A DNA stretch of 30,284 nt, taken from a virus. The stretch lies in the IMG/VR virus record IMGVR_UViG_3300042691_016826, positions 1 through 30,284 of that record; one strand, given 5' to 3'. Shown one piece after another: positions 13,189 to 20,983 of the stretch. The translations under genes and the position numbers were made by a program. A model generated the notes under the pieces. That model made no database searches and had not been told where the DNA came from. It worked only from the letters and a program-made list of their open reading frames with translations. How positions within the stretch are numbered: the stretch's first letter is position 1; each line of letters starts with the position of its first letter.

Positions 13189-14356
13189 ATTTCTAACCAC
13201 GCCAGCCAAGTTTGCTTGGTTCTGCGGGGGCCTCGGGACGGGTAAGACTTTCGCGCTGGCGGAATACGCGATTAGCCGAATGCTAACCAACCCCGAGACG
13301 ACTGGCTTGCTGGCTGCTGCCACGTATAGCCAGCTTAGAGATACTACCCTAGCCGAGCTAACTGCGCAGTTAGACAAGCTTGGATTAAAGTACGGATATT
13401 CAACACTTACTAACTTTCTTACATTAGAGTGTAATGGGGCGCGGATTAAGACGTTCTCGCTTGAGAACTACGAAATGCTGCGCGGTATCGAGATAGGGTG
13501 GTTTGGCGTTGACGAGGCTTGCTTGATTAAGCCAGAGGCCAAGAAGGTCCTGATCGGACGGCTTCGCTGCAAGCACAGTCAACGGCTTGAAGGCCGGTAC
13601 GTGTCTACGCCTCGGGGCTACGACCACATGTACGATCAATTCGCTGGCGAGAACAAAACTAGCCAGCACAAGCTAATCCACGCCACAAGCTACGACAACC
13701 CGTACCTCCCCGAGGGCTACATCGAGTCGATGACGGCGGAGTATAGCCCCCGCGAGATCAAGCAAGAGATATACGCCGATTTCGTCGCGATGACCGAGGG
13801 CCGTGTCTATCACGCCTTCGACCGCACAGAACACGTTAGAGATACCTTTGCGCTCGATTTTGGGGCTATCTGGGTAGGCATGGACTTCAACGTCAACCCC
13901 ATGACGGCGGTCCTGGCTTACGTGGCCAACGGCTCGCTTCATGTATTTGACGAGGTGTACCTGCCTAACGCCAATACCTACGCCATGGTAGCCGCGATTA
14001 GACAGAAGTACCCCCACCGCAAGCTGATAATCGCCCCGGACGCCTCAGGTAGTGCACGCAAGTCCAGCTCAACCCAGTCGGACCACGCCATTCTGCGTGA
14101 AGCTGGCTTTGAGGTTAGGACGCGTAGCCGTAATCCCGCTGTCGAGGACAGATACAACACGGTCAACGGGCGCCTGCGCGAAGGTAGGCTTTACGTCGAT
14201 CCTAAGTGCGTCAAGCTTATTCGGGACCTTGAACGCGTGGAGCACGAGAAAAACCCGAGCTACCTAACGCACATCTCGGACGCCCTAGGCTACCTGGCTT
14301 GGGAAATATTCCCGCTCAAGCGCCAGCGCCGCACCGCAAGCACGATTAACCTATGA
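13151..14356 (+). CDS. terL: Terminase large subunit
   Basis: The DNA-packaging motor, 401 residues. The ATPase half has Walker A CGGLGTGKTF (about 25-34) and Walker B WFGVDEACL (Asp121, Glu122). The nuclease half has GMDFNVNP (Asp245), IAPDASG (Asp297) and HISDALGYL (Asp377), an RNase H-like acidic triad. The start is ATG 13151, giving MRHIVSLLPFQYEFL; GAGG and AAGG lie upstream. An in-frame ATG at 13049 would add 34 residues inside the upstream gene with no family-like content. It pairs with the small subunit gene before it and the portal gene after it. Confidence 0.95.
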   Translation: MRHIVSLLPFQYEFLTTPAKFAWFCGGLGTGKTFALAEYAISRMLTNPETTGLLAAATYSQLRDTTLAELTAQLDKLGLKYGYSTLTNFLTLECNGARIKTFSLENYEMLRGIEIGWFGVDEACLIKPEAKKVLIGRLRCKHSQRLEGRYVSTPRGYDHMYDQFAGENKTSQHKLIHATSYDNPYLPEGYIESMTAEYSPREIKQEIYADFVAMTEGRVYHAFDRTEHVRDTFALDFGAIWVGMDFNVNPMTAVLAYVANGSLHVFDEVYLPNANTYAMVAAIRQKYPHRKLIIAPDASGSARKSSSTQSDHAILREAGFEVRTRSRNPAVEDRYNTVNGRLREGRLYVDPKCVKLIRDLERVEHEKNPSYLTHISDALGYLAWEIFPLKRQRRTASTINL

Positions 14357-14367
14357 GGGCTTGACAC

Positions 14368-16032
14368 ATGGCTACCCGTAAGCCCCTTAGGGAGCTTCTG
14401 CCTGAGATCATGGTTCATATTCAGAACCATATCCCCTACATGGAATACAATAACCGCCTGTTCCTCGTGCACGAGGGGCAGCTGCGGAAAGAGATCGAGG
14501 ACAGTCTTCGTAAGGAGTTGAGCCCCAAGGCCTACGCCAAGGCTATCCAACGGGTACCCTCGATTAACCTGCTTATTCGCATTATCGACAAGCTAAGCCG
14601 GGTATACAGCGAGCCGGTTGAGCGGACGCCATCGAGTGATACCGACAAGCCGCTGATGCAGATGTATGAGCGGGAAGCCGGGGTTAATGAGACGATGGCT
14701 TCGGCTAACAAGATCCTTAACCTGCATAAGTGCGTGGCTCTAGAGCCCTTTATCCAAGACGGCATACCCCACATTCGAGTCCTGCCAGCGCATCAATTTC
14801 TACCGTTCTCGGATGACCCGGTTAACCCACTTAACCTGACGGTATTCATTAAGTTTATGGGGCAGGCGCGAGCGATTACGTACACCGATCGGGACGGGCG
14901 TATTCAGCAGCCTGACGAGGTTCGGCTTGTCCAGACCTACCACCTCTACTCTGACGACGAGATCCTGATTATCGATTCGGACGGTGCTGTGCGTGACGAC
15001 CTAATGCTCGCGCAGGAGGTTAGCGGCGTCAACCCCCTCGGACGCATTCCAGCCGTATACATCAATCGGTCGGACTTCCGGCTCGTGCCGCTGCCGGACA
15101 CCGATACGCTGGACAACACGGTTCTAATACCCAAGCTGCTGGCCGACCTGAACTATGCCGTTCAGTTTCAATCCCATAGCGTGTTCGTAGCCACGGACAT
15201 GGAGCTACCCGCCGACCTGGCGATTGCCCCCGACACGGTATGGAATCTCAAGAGCAGCGAAGAAACCCGCCAAGGCCGAGTGGATACAATCAAGCCTACG
15301 GTTGATATCGAGCAGGTGATACGCCTGATTGAAGTCACCCTATCTATGTGGCTTGAATCGCGAAACATTAAGGCCGGAGACTTGGGGCAGGTATCCCCCG
15401 GAGACGCCGCCTCAGGCGTAGCCAGGATAATCGACGAGTCGGACGCTACGCAGGACCGACAAGCCCAGTGTCTACGCTTCCAGGTAGCCGAGCGGGCCTT
15501 GTGGACGCTTATACGTGACATACACAATTATTGGGTAGACACCCAACAAGTTACCGTATCGCGATCCAAGTTTAGCGAGGACTTCGCGGTATCGGCCCGC
15601 TTCGGCGATCAGAAGCCGGTAGTCACCGACCGGGAGCGGATTGAGACCGTAGGGCTTAAGTTAGACCGAGGCTTGATGGGCGTCAAACAGGGGCTGCGCG
15701 AAGTGTACCCCTTCTGGTCTGATGACGAGGTAGAGCGCCATTTCGCAGAGATGAAGGCCGAGCAAGCCAGCGGAGGTACCCTACTGAACGGGGCGCAGGT
15801 GACGGCCTTAACCGAGATCCTATCGCAAGCCGGTCAAGGATTAATACCTAAAGCAGCAGCTAAGGCCGTAATCATGGTGGCATTTGGCCTAACGGACGAG
15901 GTAGCCGAGGGGATAACCAAGGCACTACCAGACGTCGCAGTACTGAGAAAGGAGCAGACAAATGGCGAGATCCCTGAAAGATCAGCTGAACGCCCTGCTG
16001 CTCCAGATGACGGGGAAGGCAGCCCTAACTGA
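14368..16032 (+). CDS. Portal protein
   Basis: A 554-residue protein directly after the terminase, the usual position and length of a portal (the dodecameric ring through which DNA enters). Family-like features are an N-terminal helical region with SINLLIRIIDKLSRVYSEPV, the alpha/beta wing with GIPHIRVLPAHQFLPFSDDP, and a stem region with EVTLSMWLESRNIKAGDLGQ leading to DAASGVARIIDESDATQDRQ. The C-terminus is a low-complexity acidic/Pro tail, the last 24 codons of which overlap the next gene by 71 bases. GAGGG lies 8 bases before the ATG. No single motif proves it, but context, length and pattern agree. Confidence 0.87.
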   Translation: MATRKPLRELLPEIMVHIQNHIPYMEYNNRLFLVHEGQLRKEIEDSLRKELSPKAYAKAIQRVPSINLLIRIIDKLSRVYSEPVERTPSSDTDKPLMQMYEREAGVNETMASANKILNLHKCVALEPFIQDGIPHIRVLPAHQFLPFSDDPVNPLNLTVFIKFMGQARAITYTDRDGRIQQPDEVRLVQTYHLYSDDEILIIDSDGAVRDDLMLAQEVSGVNPLGRIPAVYINRSDFRLVPLPDTDTLDNTVLIPKLLADLNYAVQFQSHSVFVATDMELPADLAIAPDTVWNLKSSEETRQGRVDTIKPTVDIEQVIRLIEVTLSMWLESRNIKAGDLGQVSPGDAASGVARIIDESDATQDRQAQCLRFQVAERALWTLIRDIHNYWVDTQQVTVSRSKFSEDFAVSARFGDQKPVVTDRERIETVGLKLDRGLMGVKQGLREVYPFWSDDEVERHFAEMKAEQASGGTLLNGAQVTALTEILSQAGQGLIPKAAAKAVIMVAFGLTDEVAEGITKALPDVAVLRKEQTNGEIPERSAERPAAPDDGEGSPN

Positions 16033-16408
16033 GGTTGGCGAGTTTGCCGTAGAAATGCTTCGCGAGCGCGTGCGCGGTAAAGGGCAGGGGGTTAAGAGCG
16101 AGGGGGTCAATGCCCGCCGTCTTAAGCCCCTATCCCCTAAGTGGATAGCACAGCGGGCCCGCTTCGCAGCACTGCACCCAGAGACAAGCCCCTCTAGATC
16201 TAACCTAACCTACACAGGCGAGATGCTAGACGGTCTGTACTACGTCATAAAGAAGGGCGAGGTAATCGTCTCAGTACGTAGAGGCGAGGCCATGAAAAAG
16301 GCGATATTCACTAACGAGATTCGCCCTTGGGCTAACTTGTCCAAGGGTGAGATTACTAAGATACGGCAGGCCGTTGAACGGCTTGTAAAGAGAAACCTTA
16401 GGGGGTAG
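15962..16408 (+). CDS. Virion morphogenesis or neck-type protein (Mu gpG/HK97 gp10-like)
   Basis: A 148-residue basic protein beginning inside the portal gene (71-base overlap) but with a good AAAGGAG 7 bases before its ATG. It carries LKPLSPKWIAQRARFAA and then NLTYTGEMLDGLYYVIKKGE, the 'threonine-Gly-Glu-Met-Leu' segment typical of Mu gpG-type morphogenesis proteins and HK97 gp10-type connectors. Such proteins join head to tail or assist assembly. The place between portal and scaffold is often taken by a MuF-like protein, which this one does not resemble in length. Fold class is likely; exact role is uncertain. Confidence 0.6.
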   Translation: MARSLKDQLNALLLQMTGKAALTEVGEFAVEMLRERVRGKGQGVKSEGVNARRLKPLSPKWIAQRARFAALHPETSPSRSNLTYTGEMLDGLYYVIKKGEVIVSVRRGEAMKKAIFTNEIRPWANLSKGEITKIRQAVERLVKRNLRG

Positions 16409-16431
16409 TGCCCTCGATAGGAGTGCCGGAC

Positions 16432-16995
16432 ATGACGACAGAGAATAACGAGCCTACGGTTAAAGAGAAAGAGCTTGTCGAGTATGAGACTTACAGGCGC
16501 GTGCTAGACCAGCGTAAGGCTGATCAGTCTAGGGCGCGAGAGCTTCAGGCTGAGTTGGATCGCATAAAGGCCGAACGCGAGGAGGCTGAGGCAGCCAAAC
16601 TTGCGGAGCAAAAGCGATTCGAGGAGCTTTACGCTTCCGAGCGTAAGAAGTCCGAGGACCTGACGGCCCGGATTAAGCAAGCCGAAACCCAGTCCGCACT
16701 TGACAGGAAGCGGGCAGCCATTAAGACCGCCCTTGGCGGTGTACGTAAGGACGAGTACCTATCTTTCGCCGATCTCGATTCTATCGTCATCCTAGAGAAC
16801 GGCCAGCTTGACCCGGACACGGTTAAAGCAGCGGCCAATAAGTTTCGCGAGGCTCACCCGGAGCTAGTCGCCTCTAAGGAGACTTCACGCCTCCCGAATG
16901 ATTCGGCTACGGGGTTTCAACCCCCCAAGGGTAAGCCCCTCCATGAGCATAGCATGGCAGAGCTTGGAGCTATGCTAGCTGCAAGTAAGAAGTAA
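16432..16995 (+). CDS. Capsid scaffolding protein
   Basis: A 187-residue, highly charged protein from ATG 16432 (AGGAG 8 bases upstream; a GTG at 16408 in the same frame lacks such a site). Residues about 20-95 form a long predicted coiled coil rich in Glu, Lys, Arg and Ala (ELQAELDRIKAEREEAEAAK). The C-terminal part is Pro/Gly-containing and ends in basic residues (MLAASKK), as expected for the capsid-binding end of scaffolds. It lies directly before the major capsid gene. The protein is made in quantity and removed or recycled during head maturation. No protease domain is seen. Confidence 0.85.
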   Translation: MTTENNEPTVKEKELVEYETYRRVLDQRKADQSRARELQAELDRIKAEREEAEAAKLAEQKRFEELYASERKKSEDLTARIKQAETQSALDRKRAAIKTALGGVRKDEYLSFADLDSIVILENGQLDPDTVKAAANKFREAHPELVASKETSRLPNDSATGFQPPKGKPLHEHSMAELGAMLAASKK

Positions 16996-17023
16996 ATTCA
17001 CTAACCATTGTTGAGAGGTATCT

Positions 17024-17878
17024 ATGTCAGATGCAGATATGGGCGTAACAGAAACAAGCGCCACAGGCCAGGCAATTGTTGCTGCCATGGTTCAGAAGCA
17101 GCTTATCGCCAAGGCGAAGCTGATGTTTACGGTCCAGGACGAGTCGGCCCGCGCAGGCAAGGGAGCCCTCTCGGTTGCCTTCCCCCGCACCGGAGCACTC
17201 GCCCCGGTTGCCAAGTCCGAGAACACGGCATCAGAATCGATCGCGCTCACGTATGCGGTTGACACCTTGACCCTTGACCAGCACTTCCACACGTTCGTCC
17301 GCCTCGAAGACAAGGCCGAGATCCAATCGGTCCTCAATATCGAGAGCGACATCCTTGAGCGCGCAGGCGCGGGTATGGCGAAGAAAATGGACAGCTTTAT
17401 CTACGACACGCTCGTAGCTGGCGCCTCGGCATCCAACCCTGACCATATCATTGATCAATTCGGCTCGTCCGGTACCTTGACTCTTGCTAAGATCCTCTCG
17501 GCTCGCAAGCTCCTTGACGACCAGGACGTTCCGGACGATGACCGCTTCCTGGTTATCAATCCTGAGCAAGAGTCCGAGCTTCTGGCCTTGTCGGCTTTCA
17601 TTGACGCCAGCCAGTACGGCGCACGCACCGCTCTCCTCAACGGCGAGATCGGTATGGTTTACGGCTTCAAGGTCATCAAGACCACGGTTTGCGCGGCCAA
17701 CGTGGCCTTGTACTACCACCGCACCTCCTGCGCGTTTGCTCGCCAGGTCGAGCCGAAGTGGGAGCAAGACCGCAACCTGAGCAAGCTGGCCAAGGAATAC
17801 AGCTTGAGCGCACTCTTCGGGGCGAAAATCCTGGACAGCGGCAAGCGTAACGTGACGGCCAACGCAACGGGTAGCTGA
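17024..17878 (+). CDS. Major capsid protein (HK97 fold)
   Basis: A 284-residue protein after the scaffold gene, with GAGAGG 6 bases before the ATG. An N-terminal arm is followed by LIAKAKLMFTVQDESARAGK, the E-loop-like FPRTGALAPVAKSEN, the spine-like helix LNIESDILERAGAGMAKKMD, and a P-domain core with DRFLVINPEQESELLALSAF and GMVYGFKVIKTTV. These features match HK97-like coat proteins of the longer-arm type. Codon use differs from the neighbours: leucine CTA codons, common around it, are absent, as expected for a very highly expressed gene. A strong terminator follows directly. No maturation protease is encoded nearby. Confidence 0.88.
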   Translation: MSDADMGVTETSATGQAIVAAMVQKQLIAKAKLMFTVQDESARAGKGALSVAFPRTGALAPVAKSENTASESIALTYAVDTLTLDQHFHTFVRLEDKAEIQSVLNIESDILERAGAGMAKKMDSFIYDTLVAGASASNPDHIIDQFGSSGTLTLAKILSARKLLDDQDVPDDDRFLVINPEQESELLALSAFIDASQYGARTALLNGEIGMVYGFKVIKTTVCAANVALYYHRTSCAFARQVEPKWEQDRNLSKLAKEYSLSALFGAKILDSGKRNVTANATGS

Positions 17879-17882
17879 TACT

Positions 17883-17923
17883 AAGGAGGGGGTGTAGGGT
17901 TTCGGCCTTACGCCCCCTTTTTT
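17883..17923 (+). terminator. Rho-independent terminator after the major capsid gene
   Basis: GGGGGTGTAGG (17888-17898) pairs with CCTTACGCCCCC (17906-17917) through 11-12 pairs including G-U, with a TTTCGG loop and a TTTTTT run at 17918-17923. It begins 4 bases after the capsid stop. It should end many transcripts after the capsid gene and lower expression of the downstream genes. Confidence 0.9.
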
Positions 17924-17937
17924 GTCGGGGGCTACGT

Positions 17938-18120
17938 ATGCAACTAGAGGACATTCATAAAGAAGTAGTTGCGCTGAAAGAGGCAGTGAACGCCCACATG
18001 ATCGCAAGCGCTAAGGTCGAAACCGATCTCGCCTGGGTTAAGCGGGCCGTCCTGGGGGCGTTCTCTGTCGTCTTCTCCGTGTTAGGCTACTTCATAACCA
18101 CGTTCCGCCATCACCCTTGA
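17938..18120 (+). CDS. Small membrane protein with N-terminal amphipathic helix (XhlA- or holin-like)
   Basis: A 60-residue protein: a charged heptad-like helix (MQLEDIHKEVVALKEAVNAH), a short linker, then one membrane helix at about 37-56 (AVLGAFSVVFSVLGYFITTF) and a basic end. The layout of amphipathic helix plus one C-terminal membrane segment recalls XhlA-type lysis-associated proteins and some small holins. It lies in an odd place, just after the capsid terminator and before the connector genes, away from any lysis cassette seen here. Start ATG 17938 has only GGGGG upstream, which is also part of the region behind the hairpin. The membrane helix is clear; the function is a guess. Confidence 0.55.
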   Translation: MQLEDIHKEVVALKEAVNAHMIASAKVETDLAWVKRAVLGAFSVVFSVLGYFITTFRHHP

Positions 18121-18133
18121 TTATGTAGGTCTT

Positions 18134-18973
18134 ATGCTTAATAAGTATATCTTTAGTGATAACGGTACACTGAGCGATAAGACCACTGTACTTGAGGACT
18201 ATTACACAGGTACCTCGGCACTATCAGTGGTAGCTGCCGAGGACTACCTGTTTATTGGCAGTAAGCTTCCGTTTACTCGTAAATATTTCAAGGTGTCCGT
18301 AGTTAACGCCACGGCCGCCATCCTTACCGCCCACTATTGGGATGGCTCGGAATGGCGGGCCGTGTCTACCCTTACCGACGATACCGCCTCGGGCGGGGCT
18401 ACCCTAGCAGCTAGCGGATACGTATCTTGGGAGGCAGACAAGCGGTACTCCTGGCGTCCCGACGATACGACCGTCAACGGGGCTACCAAGATAACCGGGC
18501 TAGGGGGCGTAACCCTCTATGACCTATACTGGGTGCGCTTCACCTTCTCAGGTGCCGCTACGCCTACCCTCGCGTGGGCCGGTGACCTGTTCGCCAGCGA
18601 TTCCGACCTAGGCGCGGAGTACCCCGACCTAAGCCGGTCGGCGGTTAAGACGGCCTACGAGTCAGGTAAGACCACCTGGGAAGACCAGCGTAGGGTAGCC
18701 TCCCGCCTCGTATCTCAGGACCTTAAGCGCCTCAGCGTAAGTGAGGGCTCTCAGCTAGTCCTTGCGCTGGACGCACTGGCCCTGGCTACCGTGTCCAAGA
18801 CTGCCGAGATTATCTTTAACGGTCTTAAGGGTTTCGACGAACAAGCTAAAGTTGCCAACGCGGAATACCGAAAGAGAATGGACCGCCAGATATTCGTAGT
18901 CGATACGAATCAGAATGGCCGGGCGGACGGGGCAGAGGCAACCACTGTTAAAGTGACGAGGCTTTACAGATGA
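18134..18973 (+). CDS. Connector/neck-region structural protein with EF-hand-like loop
   Basis: A 279-residue protein between capsid and tail genes. The N-terminal ~150 residues look beta-rich (AHYWDGSEWRAV, LYDLYWVRFTFSG). A helical region follows, DLGAEYPDLSRSAVKTAYES (about 157-176) and onward, of the kind seen in head-tail connector proteins. Near the C-terminus is DTNQNGRADGAE (257-268), which fits the calcium-binding EF-hand or dockerin loop at positions 1, 3, 5, 6, 9 and 12. AGGT lies 4 bases before the ATG. The stop overlaps the next start as ATGA. Head-tail joining is inferred from gene order. Confidence 0.55.
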   Translation: MLNKYIFSDNGTLSDKTTVLEDYYTGTSALSVVAAEDYLFIGSKLPFTRKYFKVSVVNATAAILTAHYWDGSEWRAVSTLTDDTASGGATLAASGYVSWEADKRYSWRPDDTTVNGATKITGLGGVTLYDLYWVRFTFSGAATPTLAWAGDLFASDSDLGAEYPDLSRSAVKTAYESGKTTWEDQRRVASRLVSQDLKRLSVSEGSQLVLALDALALATVSKTAEIIFNGLKGFDEQAKVANAEYRKRMDRQIFVVDTNQNGRADGAEATTVKVTRLYR

Positions 18974-19431
18974 CAGCTAAATTCGGCGCGATACTCACAG
19001 CCCTAAGGTCTACGGTGGGGGGCCTCACAGGCTTCACCACTAAGACTGAGATACCCAACCCTTACGTAATGTTAAGTAACCCCATCGGTATGCTTAAGGA
19101 CGGCTGGGGCTTGACGGTCGGCGCGAGTAGCCCAGGGGCAGCCGAATTTAATTCGACCGTGGACGTCATTACATTCAACTTTGAGCTAACGCGAGAGCTA
19201 CTTTCAACCGATAACAATGTAGAGCCCCTGATGGCTGCCATCACAGCCCTGAAGGAAGATGCTACTACCCTGATGACCAGACTAGAGCGGGGAGACGCCA
19301 TATCGGCGGACCTAGAAGGCTTCCAGTACGTGTCTACCTCCGCTGTAGAAGTGATTCAGGATGCGAGCAATAACCCCATAGTGACGATAAGCGTGTCCTT
19401 TCTAGGCGCGATACGCGAGACACTAACCTAA
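18970..19431 (+). CDS. Putative tail terminator/tail completion protein
   Basis: A 153-residue protein immediately before the tail tube gene, the usual place of the tail terminator that caps the tube and joins it to the head. Its alternating beta-strand and helix pattern (EFNSTVDVITFNFELTREL, then a long helix with PLMAAITALKEDATTLMTRL, then FQYVSTSAVEV and PIVTISVSFLGA) fits the small alpha/beta fold of lambda gpU-like proteins. No signature motif exists for this group, so gene order and predicted fold carry the call. Its ATG overlaps the upstream stop as ATGA. Confidence 0.6.
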   Translation: MTAKFGAILTALRSTVGGLTGFTTKTEIPNPYVMLSNPIGMLKDGWGLTVGASSPGAAEFNSTVDVITFNFELTRELLSTDNNVEPLMAAITALKEDATTLMTRLERGDAISADLEGFQYVSTSAVEVIQDASNNPIVTISVSFLGAIRETLT

Positions 19432-19441
19432 GGATAATACA

Positions 19442-20968
19442 ATGGCTAAGCAAGTCCGTAGTTCTGTCTTCGCAATTCGCGAAGAGTCCACCGAAGGCAC
19501 CTACATTGCTATCAGTAGCGCCTCACAGTTTACCGTCCTGCGTGACGGCTTCTCCTTCCAGTCGGGCGTCGAGACGGTCGATTCCGACGAGCTTGTCAAC
19601 GATATCGGCGCGTCCGAAGGCTTCGTGACACGCGAGAGCCCGACCGCCAGTATCCCCAAGTACTTCAAGCACAGCGGCGTTGAGGGCCAGGCCCCTGATT
19701 ACGCGCTCATGATTAAGTCCGCCTTCGGGGCACAGACCACTAACAGCACACAGTACAATACCGTGGCCTCGTCGACGGCTGGCTCGTCCTCGGCTGCTGC
19801 GATCCTTAAGGTTGATACGGGCGAAGGCGCTAACTTTGCCAAAGGCCAGGCCGTTCTAATTAAGGACGGGACCAACGGGTACGCAATCCGCAACGTCAAG
19901 ACTATCAGTACCGATGACCTAACTATCAACTACAATCTGGCAGGCGCTCCTGCTGTAGGCGTGGACCTGGGTAAGGCTATCCAATTCAGCCCCGCCGCTA
20001 CCGGACACCCGACCTACACGGCTCACCTCTATCAGGCCGCATCGTCCTCGGCCATGCATCAGGCCATCGCGGGCTGCCGCACGGTCGGTATGTCGATGGA
20101 ATTTCCGGTCAACGACCTGGCAACCATCGGCTTCGACGTTGAGGGGGTTAGCTTCTATCATAACCCCATTGTCATTACGTCGGGCTCGAATGACGACATT
20201 GACTTTAACATCGGCGGTTCAGAACTGACCGCCACCCTTACCGCCAAGGCATACAAGACCCCCCTTGACGTCGCACGCGAGATCGCGACCAAGATGTCCG
20301 CCATCTCAAGCGCGACTATCTCGTGCAGCTACTCTAGCTCAACGGGTAAGTTTACCATTTCTAAGGCGTCGGGTACCCTTCAGCTGATGTGGAATACGGG
20401 CACTAACACGGCAACCACGGCAGGCACTACGCTGGGTTTCTCGGTTGCCGCTAACGATACCGGGGCCCTGACCTACACCAGCGACAACGCCCAGACCTAC
20501 AGCCCGGCATATACCCCGAGCTACGACGATAACGGCCCGAACGTGGTCCGCTATAACGAGCTTCTAATCGGCGACTACACACGGTCCACGCACCGCAAGG
20601 CGTCCAACGTGTCCTTCTCGGTCAACACCCCGAAGACGGACGTTGAGGAGCTGGGCGCAGAGACGGGCGTGGATTCCTCCATCGTCCTTGAGCGTGAAGC
20701 AACTTTCTCGGCTACCCTGATCTTTACTGAACACGAAGCTGCGGACTTTGACGCCCTGCTCAACAATACGACCACGCAGCTGATGTTCAACCACGGCCCC
20801 AAGTCCAACGGTAACTGGGTAGCAGGGAAGTGCGTCAATATCTACATGCCTAACGCCAAGATCACCTCACACGTCCTGAGCGATAGCGATGGCCTGTATG
20901 TGGTAGAGCTTGAGGCTAAAGGCTTCGTATCTACGTCCCAGAAGGACGTCCACGTTAACTTTATCTAA
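19442..20968 (+). CDS. Major tail (tube) protein with inserted repeat module
   Basis: A 508-residue protein with AAGGA 7 bases before the ATG. The N-terminal half (VFAIREESTEGTYIAISSAS, then FQSGVETVDSDELVNDIGAS) and the end (NVVRYNELLIGDYTRS, then a beta-rich tail) look like a phage tail tube protein. It is long for the family, often 150-350 residues, because a module sits in the middle at about residues 245-355: a stretch with TPLDVAREIATKMSAIS, YSSSTGKFTI and NTGTNTATTAGTTLGF. A similar module occurs in the gene at 25869-26999. C-ending codons are favoured and CTA is rare, as in the capsid gene, suggesting high expression. The tube role fits its place before the chaperones and tape measure. 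Confidence 0.78.
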   Translation: MAKQVRSSVFAIREESTEGTYIAISSASQFTVLRDGFSFQSGVETVDSDELVNDIGASEGFVTRESPTASIPKYFKHSGVEGQAPDYALMIKSAFGAQTTNSTQYNTVASSTAGSSSAAAILKVDTGEGANFAKGQAVLIKDGTNGYAIRNVKTISTDDLTINYNLAGAPAVGVDLGKAIQFSPAATGHPTYTAHLYQAASSSAMHQAIAGCRTVGMSMEFPVNDLATIGFDVEGVSFYHNPIVITSGSNDDIDFNIGGSELTATLTAKAYKTPLDVAREIATKMSAISSATISCSYSSSTGKFTISKASGTLQLMWNTGTNTATTAGTTLGFSVAANDTGALTYTSDNAQTYSPAYTPSYDDNGPNVVRYNELLIGDYTRSTHRKASNVSFSVNTPKTDVEELGAETGVDSSIVLEREATFSATLIFTEHEAADFDALLNNTTTQLMFNHGPKSNGNWVAGKCVNIYMPNAKITSHVLSDSDGLYVVELEAKGFVSTSQKDVHVNFI

Positions 20969-20983
20969 TCGGAGGTATGGACT

